Positions 7,751-16,619 of a stretch of 64,000 bases of DNA are shown here, piece by piece. Within the stretch, counting starts at the first letter, position 1, and each line of letters begins with the position of its first letter. Source of the stretch: Micromonospora luteifusca (lineage in GTDB: Bacteria; Actinomycetota; Actinomycetes; Mycobacteriales; Micromonosporaceae); contig NZ_JAFBBP010000001.1 in the NCBI RefSeq assembly GCF_016907275.1, forward strand, positions 3,152,001-3,216,000. The letters run 5' to 3'. The translations under genes were made by a program, and so were the position numbers. The notes beneath the pieces were generated by a model that saw only the letters and a program-made list of their open reading frames with translations, searched no databases and had not been told where the DNA came from.

Positions 7751-9258
7751 CAGGTGGTGGTGGCGGGCTCGCGTGCGGGTTCAAGGGTCGGTGCTTTGCG
7801 GCGCCATCGGTCCAGCCAGGGGGCGTCGGGGGCGCCGTCGAGCACGCCGCCGTCCGGGTCGTCCGGATAGGTGGCTCGCACCGCATCCCGCTCGGGGTGC
7901 AGGATCTCCCGGATGACCAGTACGCAGAGCACCACCACAGTGGTCAGCCGCAGCGTCGAGGCCAGCACGAACACGCCCTCCGGGAAGACCGGACGGCTGG
8001 TCGCCGCGCCGAGCAGCTCACCGTAGAAGGCGACGAAGTAGCAGACCTCGGCGATCTGCCAGGCCAGGAACGCACCCCACTTCGGTCGGGCCAGCACCAC
8101 CAGCGGCAGCAGCCACAGCACGAACTGCTGCGACCAGACCTTGCTGAAGATGAGGAAGGCCGCGACCACCAGGAACGCGAGCTGACCCAGTCGCGGTCGG
8201 CGCGGCGCCCGCAACGCCAGCACGGCCACACCGAGACAGGCCAACCCGAACAGCGCGTACGAGAGGGTGTTGAGGGTGGGGATGTTGGCGTTCAGCCACT
8301 CGAACGGGCCAAGTCGGGCGGGGTCGTTGCCGACCTTGCCGTCCAGATAGCGCCCGATGTACCAGAGCGTGCCCCAGTCGATCGGCCGGGTGGTGTTCAG
8401 CTCGAAGAACCGGTCCCAGTTGTCCGGGTACGCCCGTGCGGCGGGCAGGTTCACCAGCACCACCGCGGCGATCGCCGTACCCGTGGCGACGAGCGCGGCG
8501 CGAAGCCGGTTGGCGCGAAGCGCCAGCACGAGGATCGGCCCGAGCAGGAACAGCGGCCACAGCTTCGCCGCACCGGCCAGTCCGAGCAGCACGCCGGCTG
8601 TCGCTGGTCGTTTTCGGGCCCAGGCCAGCAGGCCGAAGGCCGCCAGCCCGATGGCGAGCAGGTCCCAGTTGACGGTGGCGGTGAGCACCAGCGCCGGGGC
8701 GAGCGCGAACAACGCGGCGTCCCAGGGTCGTCGGCGGCGCAGCGCCAGGATCACCGCCACGGTGGCCACCGCGAGCGCGCCCAGCACCAGCGCGTTGAGG
8801 TTGTAGAACCACTGGCCCTGGTTGATGCTCGGGTCGCCGTCACCGACGGCGTGCACCGGCAGGCCCAGGGCGCCCATGAAGTAGCCGGTCAGCACCGGGT
8901 ACTCGACCGGGTGGTCGCGATAGGGCACCTTGCCCTCGTTGAGTCCCTCGGCGTAGTAGAGGGCGAGGACGTCGGTGTAGCAGAACCGGGTGTACTGGGT
9001 GTTGTTCTGCCAGGCGCCGTCCTGGCAGGGCGACTTCTGCACCCAGTGCAGCGCGAGAGTGAGGCAGGCCAGCGCGAGCACGATCCGGACGGCGGTCCAG
9101 AAGCGCCGCTCCTGGCCGGCCGGCCGGTCCAACGCGGTCGCGTGGTCGCCCAGCGGGCCGCCGATCGCGCCAGAGATGCCGCGGACGAACCCATCCGAGC
9201 GGGACGGGTGGTCAGTGGTTCCGGCGTCGTCGATGCCGGGCGTCGACTGGGTGCTCAT
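7750..9258 (-). CDS. GT87-type membrane mannosyltransferase (DUF2029 family)
   Basis: This 502-residue polytopic membrane protein has about ten hydrophobic helices. Motifs fitting the GT87/DUF2029 group of polyprenyl-phosphate-mannose-dependent transferases include PYRDHPVEYPVLTGYFMG in the first large loop, TVNWDLLAIGLAAFGL, GLAGAAKLWPLFLLGP and FSKVWSQQFVLWLLP. The N-terminal 45 residues are cytoplasmic and polar. It lies next to the class A PBP and near rpsF, the same relative position as the DUF2029 protein beside ponA1 in mycobacteria. The acceptor substrate cannot be told from sequence. The ATG at 9258 is preceded by GGATGCCTCTTC-type sequence without a strong Shine-Dalgarno site. Confidence 0.85.
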   Translation of the reverse strand: MSTQSTPGIDDAGTTDHPSRSDGFVRGISGAIGGPLGDHATALDRPAGQERRFWTAVRIVLALACLTLALHWVQKSPCQDGAWQNNTQYTRFCYTDVLALYYAEGLNEGKVPYRDHPVEYPVLTGYFMGALGLPVHAVGDGDPSINQGQWFYNLNALVLGALAVATVAVILALRRRRPWDAALFALAPALVLTATVNWDLLAIGLAAFGLLAWARKRPATAGVLLGLAGAAKLWPLFLLGPILVLALRANRLRAALVATGTAIAAVVLVNLPAARAYPDNWDRFFELNTTRPIDWGTLWYIGRYLDGKVGNDPARLGPFEWLNANIPTLNTLSYALFGLACLGVAVLALRAPRRPRLGQLAFLVVAAFLIFSKVWSQQFVLWLLPLVVLARPKWGAFLAWQIAEVCYFVAFYGELLGAATSRPVFPEGVFVLASTLRLTTVVVLCVLVIREILHPERDAVRATYPDDPDGGVLDGAPDAPWLDRWRRKAPTLEPAREPATTT

Positions 9259-9384
9259 GAAGAGGCATCCTGCCGTACGACAGGGGTGTCCGTCCCGTCC
9301 CGGCGCGGAGATCCCGGTAGGAAAACGCCGCCGCCGGCCGGAATCGTTCGTCCGGCCGGCGGCGAGGTCATGCGGTGGTGCGGG

Positions 9385-12252
9385 TCAGTCCCGGTTGGGT
9401 GGCAGGCTCGGCAGCACTCCACCGCCGCCGCCACCACCGCCCCCGGGTCCACCGGGGTTACCCCCAGGATTTCCGCCGGGGTTGCCGCCAGGATTGCCGC
9501 CCGGGTTGCCGCCAGGGTTGCCGCCGGGGGTATCGCAGAACGGGGTGGTCAGCGGGTTACAGGTCGGCTGGCCGCCCGGGAAGATCGGCGGTGGCGGCGC
9601 CTGCGTCTCCACGCCGTTGCCCTTCGTGACGTCACCCTCGCCGGTGACGCTGGGCAGGGATATCTCCTCCTGGCCCTTCAGGGCGGCGTTCATGTACTTC
9701 TCCCAGATTGGTCCGGGGAGAGTGGAACCACCGATGTCCTTGCCGCCGGTGAGCCGGATCTGCGGCTTCTTCGGGTCCCGGCTGCCCACCCACACCGCGG
9801 TGGCGATCTGCGGGGTGTAGCCGACCGTCCAGGCGTGCGAGTTGTCGTCGTTGTCGTACTCCCAGGTGCCGGTCTTGGCGGCGGCCTGGCGGCCGTCTTC
9901 CAGGGAGATGTCGTTGGGGCGGGGGATCTGCTTCAGGACGCCGGTGACCTCGTCAGTGATCTTCTTGGGGATCCGCTGCTCGGGCTTGATGCGCTCGCTG
10001 CCGACCACCTTCCACTTACCGGTGTCCTTGTCCTGCTGCTCCACCTTGACGACGAAGTGGGCCTTGATGTATTTGCCGTCGTTGGCGAACGTGGCCATGG
10101 CGTTGGCGTGGTCGAACACGGTGATCGGGTACTTTCCGAAACCGGTGTAGTTGTCGAAGGGGTTCGGCCCCTTCTTCGACAGGTCGAAGGCCTGCGGCGG
10201 GTCGACGCCCCACATCGTGGTCACGCCGGCCTTCCTGGCCATGTCGACGACCTTGTCGGCGCCGATCGTGTCGGCGACCCAGTAGAAGGGCACGTTGTAC
10301 GACTGGACCGTCGACTCTTCAAGGGTGCACCACTTGCCGCACTTGAGGTTGGTGCGGTTTGCGTTTCCGATCGCCACCGCAGAGCCCTTGGGCTTGTACG
10401 GCGTGGGGTCCCAGTGCGACTTGACCGAGATGCCGGCCTCGATCGCGGCGGCCAGGGTGTACACCTTCATCGACGAGCCCGGCTGGTGTCCGCCGGTCAG
10501 GTCGCCGTTCTTGTCGGTGTTCTTGCCGGCGTAGTCGAAGTCGGCGCCGCTGTCACCGCCGTAGTAGGCGAGCACGCGACCCTTCGACGGGTCGATCGAG
10601 ACCACCGCAGCCATCAGGTTCTTCGGCTGCTCGTTGAGCAACGATCCCTTCTTCGACTGCATCGCGATGTTCTCGGCGGCGGTCTGCAACTTCGGGTCGA
10701 TCGTGGTGGTGATCCGGTAGCCGTCGTCCCGCAGCGCGTCCACGCAGCTCTTCTTGCCCTCCGCGCCGTTGTCGGAGCAGAGCTTCATCTCGTCCATCTC
10801 TTGGCGGACGTAGTTGATGACGTTGCCGCGCGGGCTGTCGACACCGAACCCGTTCCCGCCCTTCTTCGGCGGCAGCACCTTCGGGTATTCCGTCGGCGAC
10901 GCGGGCTTGTTGGGGGCGTCCACCCAGCCTTCCTTCTTCATGCCGGTGATGACGTAGTCCCACCGCGACTTAGCGTCCGGCAGGTTGACCGCCGGGTCGA
11001 AGCCCTTGTGGGTCTCGCTCGGCACCGGCTGCTTGATGACCGCCGCGAGCACCGCACCCTCGCCGACGCTCAGGTCCTTCGCCGCCTTGCCGAAGTAGGT
11101 CTGTGCCGCCGCTTCGATGCCGTAGGCGCCGCGTCCGAAGTAGATGACGTTGAGGTAGTGCTGCATGATCTCCGGCTTGCTGTACGCGTCGTTCAGCTTG
11201 GAGGCGAGGATGGCCTCCTTCACCTTCCGGCCGTACGTGTCGTCCTGGAGGTTCTCGAACGCGTTGCGGGCGTACTGCTGGGTGATGGTCGAGGCACCCT
11301 GCTTGTCGCCACCGGAGATGTTGTTCCATCCGGCTCGGACGATGCCCTTGTAGTCGACGCCCGAGTGCCGGTAGAAGTTCCGGTCCTCGGCCGCCGCCAC
11401 GGCATGCTGCACGTGCTCCGGAATCTGGTTGATGGTGACGAAGGTGCGGTTCTCGCTGCCCAGCTTGGCCAACTGGGTCTTGCCGTCCTTGGCGTACACG
11501 GTGGTGGACAGCGGCAACGGCAACTCGTTGGGCATGACCACATTGGTCGAGTAGTAGGTGAACCCGACCACGCCGATACCGGCCAGCATGATGAAGACCG
11601 CGACCCCGGCGATCAGCAGGTTCATCCGCTTGCGCTTCTTGGATCGCGCCGCACCCGCGCCGCCCGCACCACGACCGCCCCGGCCCGGGCCGTTGGGCCC
11701 ACCGGGACCGTTGGGCCCGCCGGGCCCACCCGACCCACCGGAGACCGGAGAGACGCTCGCCCGAGCGACCGCGGCCCGGCCACCCACCGACGCGGAGCCG
11801 ACACTGGCCCGGCCCGCCGACGCGGTGCCGACAGAGGCGGCACCGACCACGGCCCGACCCGCCGGTGCACCCGGCGCCGGGGACACGGGCACCGATGCCC
11901 GGCCCGCTCCGGCGCGACCGGCGGCCACGCCCGGTGCCGGTGACACCGGCACCGATGCCCGCCCTGTTCGGCCCGGGGATGCCGAACCCACCGAGGCGGA
12001 TCCAGCCGCCGCGGCGCCACGCGGTGGCACCGAGGCTGAACCGCCCACCGAGGCCCGCCCACCGGCGGCTCGTGGCGTCACCGAGGCGCGGCCCGGGGTT
12101 GCCGCGTCGCCTTCCGATGCCGACCAGCCACTCCCGCGGGAGTCACCGCCGGGTCGGCGGTACGCGTCGTCCGCTCCCGACCCGGGGTCGCCGTCCGCGC
12201 CCGGGTACTGGGCCCGTCCGCGCGCAGAACTGGGATCGCCGTACGAGTTCAT
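9385..12252 (-). CDS. ponA: Class A penicillin-binding protein (PBP1-type transglycosylase/transpeptidase)
   Basis: The 955-residue bifunctional peptidoglycan synthase has a long cytoplasmic tail (1-208) rich in Gly, Ala, Ser and Pro with repeated GRASVPVSPAPG, one membrane helix (about 209-232), and a GT51 domain with AAEDRNFYRHSGVDYKG and the catalytic-loop region QGASTITQQYARNAF. The transpeptidase domain carries SSMK (Ser593), SYN (651-653) and KTG (793-795). The C-terminus is a Pro/Gly tail with six or more NPGG repeats. It sits beside the GT87 protein and the DUF5318 gene, as in mycobacterial ponA1 loci. The ATG at 12252 starts MNSYGDPSSARG. Confidence 0.95.
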   Translation of the reverse strand: MNSYGDPSSARGRAQYPGADGDPGSGADDAYRRPGGDSRGSGWSASEGDAATPGRASVTPRAAGGRASVGGSASVPPRGAAAAGSASVGSASPGRTGRASVPVSPAPGVAAGRAGAGRASVPVSPAPGAPAGRAVVGAASVGTASAGRASVGSASVGGRAAVARASVSPVSGGSGGPGGPNGPGGPNGPGRGGRGAGGAGAARSKKRKRMNLLIAGVAVFIMLAGIGVVGFTYYSTNVVMPNELPLPLSTTVYAKDGKTQLAKLGSENRTFVTINQIPEHVQHAVAAAEDRNFYRHSGVDYKGIVRAGWNNISGGDKQGASTITQQYARNAFENLQDDTYGRKVKEAILASKLNDAYSKPEIMQHYLNVIYFGRGAYGIEAAAQTYFGKAAKDLSVGEGAVLAAVIKQPVPSETHKGFDPAVNLPDAKSRWDYVITGMKKEGWVDAPNKPASPTEYPKVLPPKKGGNGFGVDSPRGNVINYVRQEMDEMKLCSDNGAEGKKSCVDALRDDGYRITTTIDPKLQTAAENIAMQSKKGSLLNEQPKNLMAAVVSIDPSKGRVLAYYGGDSGADFDYAGKNTDKNGDLTGGHQPGSSMKVYTLAAAIEAGISVKSHWDPTPYKPKGSAVAIGNANRTNLKCGKWCTLEESTVQSYNVPFYWVADTIGADKVVDMARKAGVTTMWGVDPPQAFDLSKKGPNPFDNYTGFGKYPITVFDHANAMATFANDGKYIKAHFVVKVEQQDKDTGKWKVVGSERIKPEQRIPKKITDEVTGVLKQIPRPNDISLEDGRQAAAKTGTWEYDNDDNSHAWTVGYTPQIATAVWVGSRDPKKPQIRLTGGKDIGGSTLPGPIWEKYMNAALKGQEEISLPSVTGEGDVTKGNGVETQAPPPPIFPGGQPTCNPLTTPFCDTPGGNPGGNPGGNPGGNPGGNPGGNPGGPGGGGGGGGGVLPSLPPNRD

Positions 12253-12449
12253 TCCTCACACCCTGCCGGTCGCGGTGGGGCGCAACTGCGCCGCCACCGG
12301 GTTGCCGTGAGTTGCTTCACCCGGGACACCGGCACGGGGGTGCCGTATCACCGAGGTCATTGCCGTATCAATCGGGCCAATCGGACCAACGAGCGGTCGA
12401 CCGTTCCGGGTTTCGTTGATGGCCCCGGGGCCGGTCCAACCAGCTGCGA

Positions 12450-12899
12450 TCACCGTTGCGCCTCTCGCCTCCGCCGACCCGCACCTTCGGCGGACGCCAC
12501 GTCCTGCTCGCCGGTGCCGTCGCTCTCGCCGATCAGACCATCCCGGCCGAGCAGGTACTGCTCGACGAGATGGTTCCAGTCACAGCCGAGGCACACCTCC
12601 ACCACGAAGACCTGGAACTCACGCAGCGTCATCGCCAGCACGGGCAGCTCGGTCAGTGTCCGGGCCTGCCCGGCGGACTGCTTGAGCTCGTCACCGTAAA
12701 TGTAGTGGACGAGCGTCAAGTTCTCACTGCGGCAGATCGGGCAGCGCCGGTCAGTTGGTTCTCCGTGGAACCGGGCGGCGTTCTTCAGGTACGGCGACGC
12801 GTCGCAGACGTCGTACGTGCCGACCCGACCGGCCAGGAGCTCACGCAGCACTGCTCGCTTCTGAAGCGAGTAGTCGACGACCTGGCGCTGCGTACGCAT
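12450..12899 (-). CDS. DUF5318 family protein
   Basis: This 149-residue soluble protein begins MRTQRQVVDYSLQKRAVLRE. It has two cysteine pairs (CPIC near residue 76, and CLGC near residue 122) that could form a small zinc site, with HYIYGDELKQSAGQARTLTE between them. It matches the actinobacterial DUF5318 group encoded next to ponA in mycobacteria and streptomycetes. No enzymatic role is known to me. It lies upstream of the PBP in the same direction, with a 197-bp gap, and its start is divergent from padR. Confidence 0.82.
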   Translation of the reverse strand: MRTQRQVVDYSLQKRAVLRELLAGRVGTYDVCDASPYLKNAARFHGEPTDRRCPICRSENLTLVHYIYGDELKQSAGQARTLTELPVLAMTLREFQVFVVEVCLGCDWNHLVEQYLLGRDGLIGESDGTGEQDVASAEGAGRRRREAQR

Positions 12900-13006
12900 G
12901 CGGAGAAGGGTACGCGGTCCGGCCCGACCAGGCGACCACGCTCACGATCCGTGACGACAGCATCCCGGAACGGGGGTTTGCCCTGGCCCGCGCGACCCGC
13001 TAACGT

Positions 13007-13031
13007 GCGATGTATCGGTCCGATACATCGC
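13007..13031. promoter_or_regulatory. 25-bp palindromic operator upstream of padR-ino1
   Basis: A perfect palindrome with arms GCGATGTATCGG and CCGATACATCGC around a single central base lies 44 bp upstream of the padR start. PadR-family regulators bind dyads with ATGT and ACAT half-sites, and this palindrome contains both. Autoregulation of padR-ino1 by the encoded PadR protein is the natural inference. Confidence 0.75.
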
Positions 13032-13074
13032 GGCGGTTACCACTTCAAGCCGGAGGGTAAAGAGAGGGTGGCCA

Positions 13075-13713
13075 GTGCTTGAGTTCGCCATCCTCGGCCT
13101 CCTGCAGGAGTCTCCGATGCACGGCTATGAGCTGCGCAAGGAGTTGACCGCCAAACTCGGCGCGATCCGGGCGGCAATCAGCTACGGCTCGCTCTACCCG
13201 ACCCTACGCAGGCTGCAGGCGGCGGGATGGATCACCGAAGCTGCTGAGACACCCGTCACCGCCGAGGAGGTTCCCGCGCTGACCAGCCGACGAGGTCGGG
13301 TGGTCTACAAAATCACCGCGGAAGGCAAGGAACGCTTCGGCCAGCTGATCGCACAGGCCGGGCCCGAGACGTATGACGACACGGGTTTCGGAGTGCACTT
13401 CGCGTTCTTCGCCCGGACCGACCAGGCGACCCGACTGCGCATTTTGGAGGGTCGCCGCCGCAAGATCGAGGAGCGTCGCGAAGGGCTTCGCGACGTGCTG
13501 GGCCGAGCGGCCGAGCGCCTCGACGCTTACACCCTGGAACTGCAGCGCCACGGCCTTGACGCCTGTGAGCGCGAGGTCCGCTGGCTGGAGGAGCTCATTG
13601 CCAACGAGCGCTCCGGCCGAGCCCCGACGGTCCCGAACATCGGGACAGCCGGCGGCCGACGAGAAGACAACAGCCCGCCTCCGCCTGGAGAGACCAGGAA
13701 TGAGCGGCCGTGA
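13075..13713 (+). CDS. PadR family transcriptional regulator
   Basis: The 212-residue protein has an N-terminal winged helix ([20 protein letters not shown], then [17 protein letters not shown], then [16 protein letters not shown]) and a C-terminal helical region (about residues 125-185) typical of the larger PadR/Vir-like subgroup that dimerises through it. The GTG start at 13075 follows GAGAGGG. It is co-oriented with, and its end overlaps the extended frame of, the inositol-phosphate synthase gene, an arrangement also seen in mycobacteria (Rv0047c-ino1). The palindrome upstream is its likely operator; the ligand is unknown. Confidence 0.9.
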   Translation: MLEFAILGLLQESPMHGYELRKELTAKLGAIRAAISYGSLYPTLRRLQAAGWITEAAETPVTAEEVPALTSRRGRVVYKITAEGKERFGQLIAQAGPETYDDTGFGVHFAFFARTDQATRLRILEGRRRKIEERREGLRDVLGRAAERLDAYTLELQRHGLDACEREVRWLEELIANERSGRAPTVPNIGTAGGRREDNSPPPPGETRNERP

Positions 13714-13736
13714 CAGAAAAGAAGGAGGCAGACGCT

Positions 13737-14816
13737 ATGGGCTCCGTCCGCGTCGCCATCGTCGGTGTGGGTAACTGCGCCTCGTCCCTGGTTCAGGGCG
13801 TCGAGTACTACCGGAACGCCGACCCGAACGACCGCGTCCCGGGTCTCATGCACGTCACCTTCGGCGAGTACCACGTCTCTGACGTGCAGTTCGTCGCGGC
13901 GTTCGACGTGGACGCCAAGAAGGTGGGCATGGACCTCGCGGAGGCGATCGTCGCCAGCGAGAACAACACCATCAAGCTCTGCGACGTGCCGCCGACCGGC
14001 GTGTCCGTGCAGCGCGGCCCGACCTTCGATGGTCTGGGTGAGTACTACCGCGAGATCGTCGAGGAGTCCGACGCCACGCCGGTCGACGTGGCGCAGGCAC
14101 TGCGTGACGCGCAGGTCGACGTGGTCGTCTCCTACCTGCCGGTGGGTTCCGAGCAGGCCGACAAGTTCTACGCGCAGGCTGCGATCGACGCCGGCTGCGC
14201 GTTCGTCAACGCCCTGCCGGTCTTCATCGCCTCCGACCCCGAGTGGGCCAAGAAGTTCGAGGACGCGGGCCTGCCGATCGTCGGTGACGACATCAAGAGC
14301 CAGGTCGGTGCCACCATCGTGCACCGCGCGCTCGCGAAGCTCTTCGAGGACCGCGGTGTCGAGCTGCTGCGCACGTACCAGCTCAACTTCGGCGGCAACA
14401 TGGACTTCATGAACATGCTGGAGCGCAAGCGGCTGGTCTCGAAGAAGATCTCGAAGACCCAGTCGGTCACCTCGCAGATCCCGCACGAGATGAGCAAGAG
14501 CGACGTGCACATCGGCCCGTCGGACCACGTGCCGTGGCTGGACGACCGCAAGTGGGCGTACATCCGCCTGGAGGGCCGTTCGTTCGGTGACACCCCCCTG
14601 AACGCCGAGCTCAAGCTCGAGGTGTGGGACTCGCCGAACTCGGCCGGTGTCATCATCGACGCGGTCCGGGCCGCGAAGATCGCGCTGGACCGGAAGATCG
14701 CCGGCCCGATCCTGTCGGCCTCGTCGTACTTCATGAAGTCGCCGCCGGTGCAGTACGCCGACCACGACGCCCACCAGGCTGTCGAGGAGTTCATCGCCGG
14801 CGAGGTCGAGCGCTGA
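13737..14816 (+). CDS. ino1: Inositol-3-phosphate synthase
   Basis: This 359-residue NAD-dependent enzyme converts glucose 6-phosphate to inositol 3-phosphate, the first step toward phosphatidylinositol and mycothiol. The Rossmann motif is [20 protein letters not shown], with family blocks [37 protein letters not shown] and [13 protein letters not shown]. An in-frame GTG at 13710 exists, but AAGGAGG lies 8 nt before the ATG at 13737, so I start there. It is cotranscribed with padR and followed by a strong hairpin. Confidence 0.96.
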   Translation: MGSVRVAIVGVGNCASSLVQGVEYYRNADPNDRVPGLMHVTFGEYHVSDVQFVAAFDVDAKKVGMDLAEAIVASENNTIKLCDVPPTGVSVQRGPTFDGLGEYYREIVEESDATPVDVAQALRDAQVDVVVSYLPVGSEQADKFYAQAAIDAGCAFVNALPVFIASDPEWAKKFEDAGLPIVGDDIKSQVGATIVHRALAKLFEDRGVELLRTYQLNFGGNMDFMNMLERKRLVSKKISKTQSVTSQIPHEMSKSDVHIGPSDHVPWLDDRKWAYIRLEGRSFGDTPLNAELKLEVWDSPNSAGVIIDAVRAAKIALDRKIAGPILSASSYFMKSPPVQYADHDAHQAVEEFIAGEVER

Positions 14817-14838
14817 CCCGCTGAGCAGCAAGCACGGC

Positions 14839-14870
14839 CGAGGGCCGGGTCCGAATGGGCCCGGCCCTCG
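14839..14870 (+). terminator. Hairpin terminator after ino1
   Basis: CGAGGGCCGGG at 14839-14849 pairs with CCCGGCCCTCG at 14860-14870, giving an 11-bp perfect stem 22 bp past the ino1 stop. No U-tract follows. Confidence 0.75.
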
Positions 14871-14944
14871 CCGCGTTCAGCTCGCCATCTTCAGGTACGG
14901 CCGGGGCCGAGTCACCGGCGGCGGTGGCGGTGGCGGTGGCGTGG

Positions 14945-15022
14945 TCGACTCCATATCGCCGACATGGCGGTATCCGAGCGGCCTGACACCGCAACATCGG
15001 CGGTGTGGAGTCGATCATGCGC
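14945..15022. repeat. Dispersed imperfect palindrome, copy B
   Basis: The left arm TCGACTCCATATCGCCGACA and the right arm, which reads TCGACTCCACACCGCCGATG on the other strand, flank a short centre and continue into GCGGTRT. It lies between the convergent genes ino1 and ogt. Related palindromes are at 1549-1626 and 33484-33562, all containing CTCCA and ATCGCCGA-type blocks. Confidence 0.8.
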
Positions 15023-15047
15023 CGGGCCGGGCCGGCCGGGCTGGGGG

Positions 15048-15527
15048 TCAGGACCAGGCGTGTCGCAGGGCGACCCCGGCCTCCAACTCCAGCAGCTTGA
15101 CCTTGCGCGGCAGACCTCCACCGAACCCGACCAGCTTGCCGCCCGCGCCGACGATCCGGTGACACGGCACGATCACCGGGACCGGGTTGCGGTTGCACGC
15201 CACTCCCACCGCCCGCGCCGCCCCGGGGTCGCCAACCAGGCGCGCCACCTCGCCGTACGTCAGCGTCTCCCCGTACGCGATCCGGGTCATCTCCCGCCAG
15301 ACAGCGCGCTCGAAGTCGGAGCCGCGTGGCATCGACACCGGGACGGTGAACGCGGTCAACTCACCCGCGAAGTACGCCCGCAGCTCGGTCGCCACCTGCC
15401 GGGACAACGCGTCACCGGGCTCGTCGACCGCTGCCTCGACCCGTCCGAACGACGCGCCACACACGTTGGTGCCGTCCGTGGCGACGGAGAACTCACCGAT
15501 CGGTGAGTCGAGCACGGTCCAGCGCAT
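15048..15527 (-). CDS. ogt: Methylated-DNA--[protein]-cysteine S-methyltransferase
   Basis: The 159-residue protein starts MRWTVLDSPIGEFSVATDGT. The C-terminal domain contains ARAVGVACNRNPVPVIVPCH followed by R, where the PCHR cysteine is the suicide alkyl acceptor that removes methyl groups from O6-methylguanine. The helix-turn-helix region TLTYGEVARLVGDPGAARAV precedes it. A longer frame extends upstream to 15773 but overlaps the next gene and has no coding character. It is convergent with ino1. Confidence 0.94.
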   Translation of the reverse strand: MRWTVLDSPIGEFSVATDGTNVCGASFGRVEAAVDEPGDALSRQVATELRAYFAGELTAFTVPVSMPRGSDFERAVWREMTRIAYGETLTYGEVARLVGDPGAARAVGVACNRNPVPVIVPCHRIVGAGGKLVGFGGGLPRKVKLLELEAGVALRHAWS

Positions 15528-15561
15528 CAACCCATTCTCCCCGACGCCGCTGCCGGCAGGG

Positions 15562-15912
15562 CTACCAGCGTCGGGCCGAGCGCCACTCCTCGGCGGCCTG
15601 GATCGCCTCTTTCGCCGCGGCCCGTTCGGCGCGGGCCCGGTCGCGGTCGCGGAAACCCAGGTAGAGCTTGCGCCCGGCGTAGAAGGGGAGCAGCAGCGCC
15701 CCGTAGAAGATCGCGACGGTTTCGTCGTTCGAGCTGAGCAGGTAGTAGACATAGTAGCCGGCGAGGGCACCACCGATACCGGCCAGCACCCGGTCGACCC
15801 GGGAGGTGGTGGCGAACGAGGTGATCGCGACGCCCAGCAGCACGACCGCGGTCAACGCCAGGCTGACGATGTAGAAGACGACCACGACGTTCGGGATGAT
15901 TGGGTCGGCCAC
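15562..15912 (-). CDS. Small membrane protein of unknown function
   Basis: I start this at GTG 15912 because GAGAGGA lies 7-8 nt upstream; the longer frame to 16086 runs into the neighbouring promoter region. The 116-residue product has three hydrophobic helices (about residues 8-30, 38-57 and 62-80) and a charged Arg/Ala/Glu-rich C-terminal tail of about 35 residues that looks helical. I do not recognise a family. It sits head-to-head with the NfeD-flotillin pair, so it could share regulation or act at the same membrane, but that is only positional inference. Confidence 0.7.
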   Translation of the reverse strand: MADPIIPNVVVVFYIVSLALTAVVLLGVAITSFATTSRVDRVLAGIGGALAGYYVYYLLSSNDETVAIFYGALLLPFYAGRKLYLGFRDRDRARAERAAAKEAIQAAEEWRSARRW

Positions 15913-16049
15913 GGGCAGGTCCTCTCGATGCGTGTTGACCGGGACGATCTGCCGGCGGCGCAGAAGATAACGCGCCCGAGCCGTCGGGCGCTGCCCCGTT
16001 TTCGATCTACACCAAAACAAGATCACCTTTGATCGAGCGCGATCGTCAG

Positions 16050-16592
16050 ATGTTGCGCCACGTCGATACCGTGCAGGTCGTGGCAACGGGGACGCTCATC
16101 TTTCTGATCATCGGCGCAGCCGGCATCGGGGTGCTCGCGCTCGCGCTGCTCGGCACCGAGCTGTTCCAGTTCGGGCACGCCGACGTGGACGGTCCGATCT
16201 CGGTGGAGACGGTCGCCGGTTTCGCCGGGGCGTTCGGGTTCGGCGGGGCCATCGTCAACGAGCTGCTCGGTGCGCGTACCCCCGGCATGGTCCTCGGCGC
16301 GGCGGTCGGCGGCGTGCTCGCGGCCGTGCCGACCGGCTGGTTGGCGTCCCGGCTGAGCCGGGCGGCTCGGAACATGCGCACCGACCCCACCCCCACCCGC
16401 GACGACCTGGTCGGTGCGATCGGCCTCGTCGTCACCCCGGTGCCGGTCGACGGCTACGGCCAGGTCCGGGTACGCCTCGCCGGCCAACCGGTCAAACTCA
16501 GCGCCCGTGCCGATCAGCCGATACCGATCGGCACCCAGGTCTTCGTCGTGCAGGCGCTCAGCGAGACCAGCGTGCACGTCGAAACCTACTGA
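16050..16592 (+). CDS. NfeD-like membrane protein
   Basis: The protein (180 residues from the ATG at 16050) has hydrophobic helices near residues 10-35, 52-68 and 75-92 and a C-terminal OB-fold-like domain (DLVGAIGLVVTPVPVDGYGQ, then VRLAGQPVKLSARADQPI and GTQVFVVQALSETSVHVE), the pattern of NfeD proteins that partner SPFH proteins. It precedes the flotillin gene by 27 bp in the same direction. The start is uncertain: TTG 16029, ATG 16050 and GTG 16071 are all in frame and none has a good Shine-Dalgarno site. Confidence 0.85.
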   Translation: MLRHVDTVQVVATGTLIFLIIGAAGIGVLALALLGTELFQFGHADVDGPISVETVAGFAGAFGFGGAIVNELLGARTPGMVLGAAVGGVLAAVPTGWLASRLSRAARNMRTDPTPTRDDLVGAIGLVVTPVPVDGYGQVRVRLAGQPVKLSARADQPIPIGTQVFVVQALSETSVHVETY

Positions 16593-16619
16593 CCTCCTCC
16601 TCGCAGAACGGGACTCCTT

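Noticed and set aside
7897..11943. Very long plus-strand open frame (1348 codons) opposite the GT87 and PBP genes
   Set aside because: It is antisense to two clear genes with family motifs, and its composition (Arg/Gly/Val/Gln) is that of a GC-rich shadow frame.
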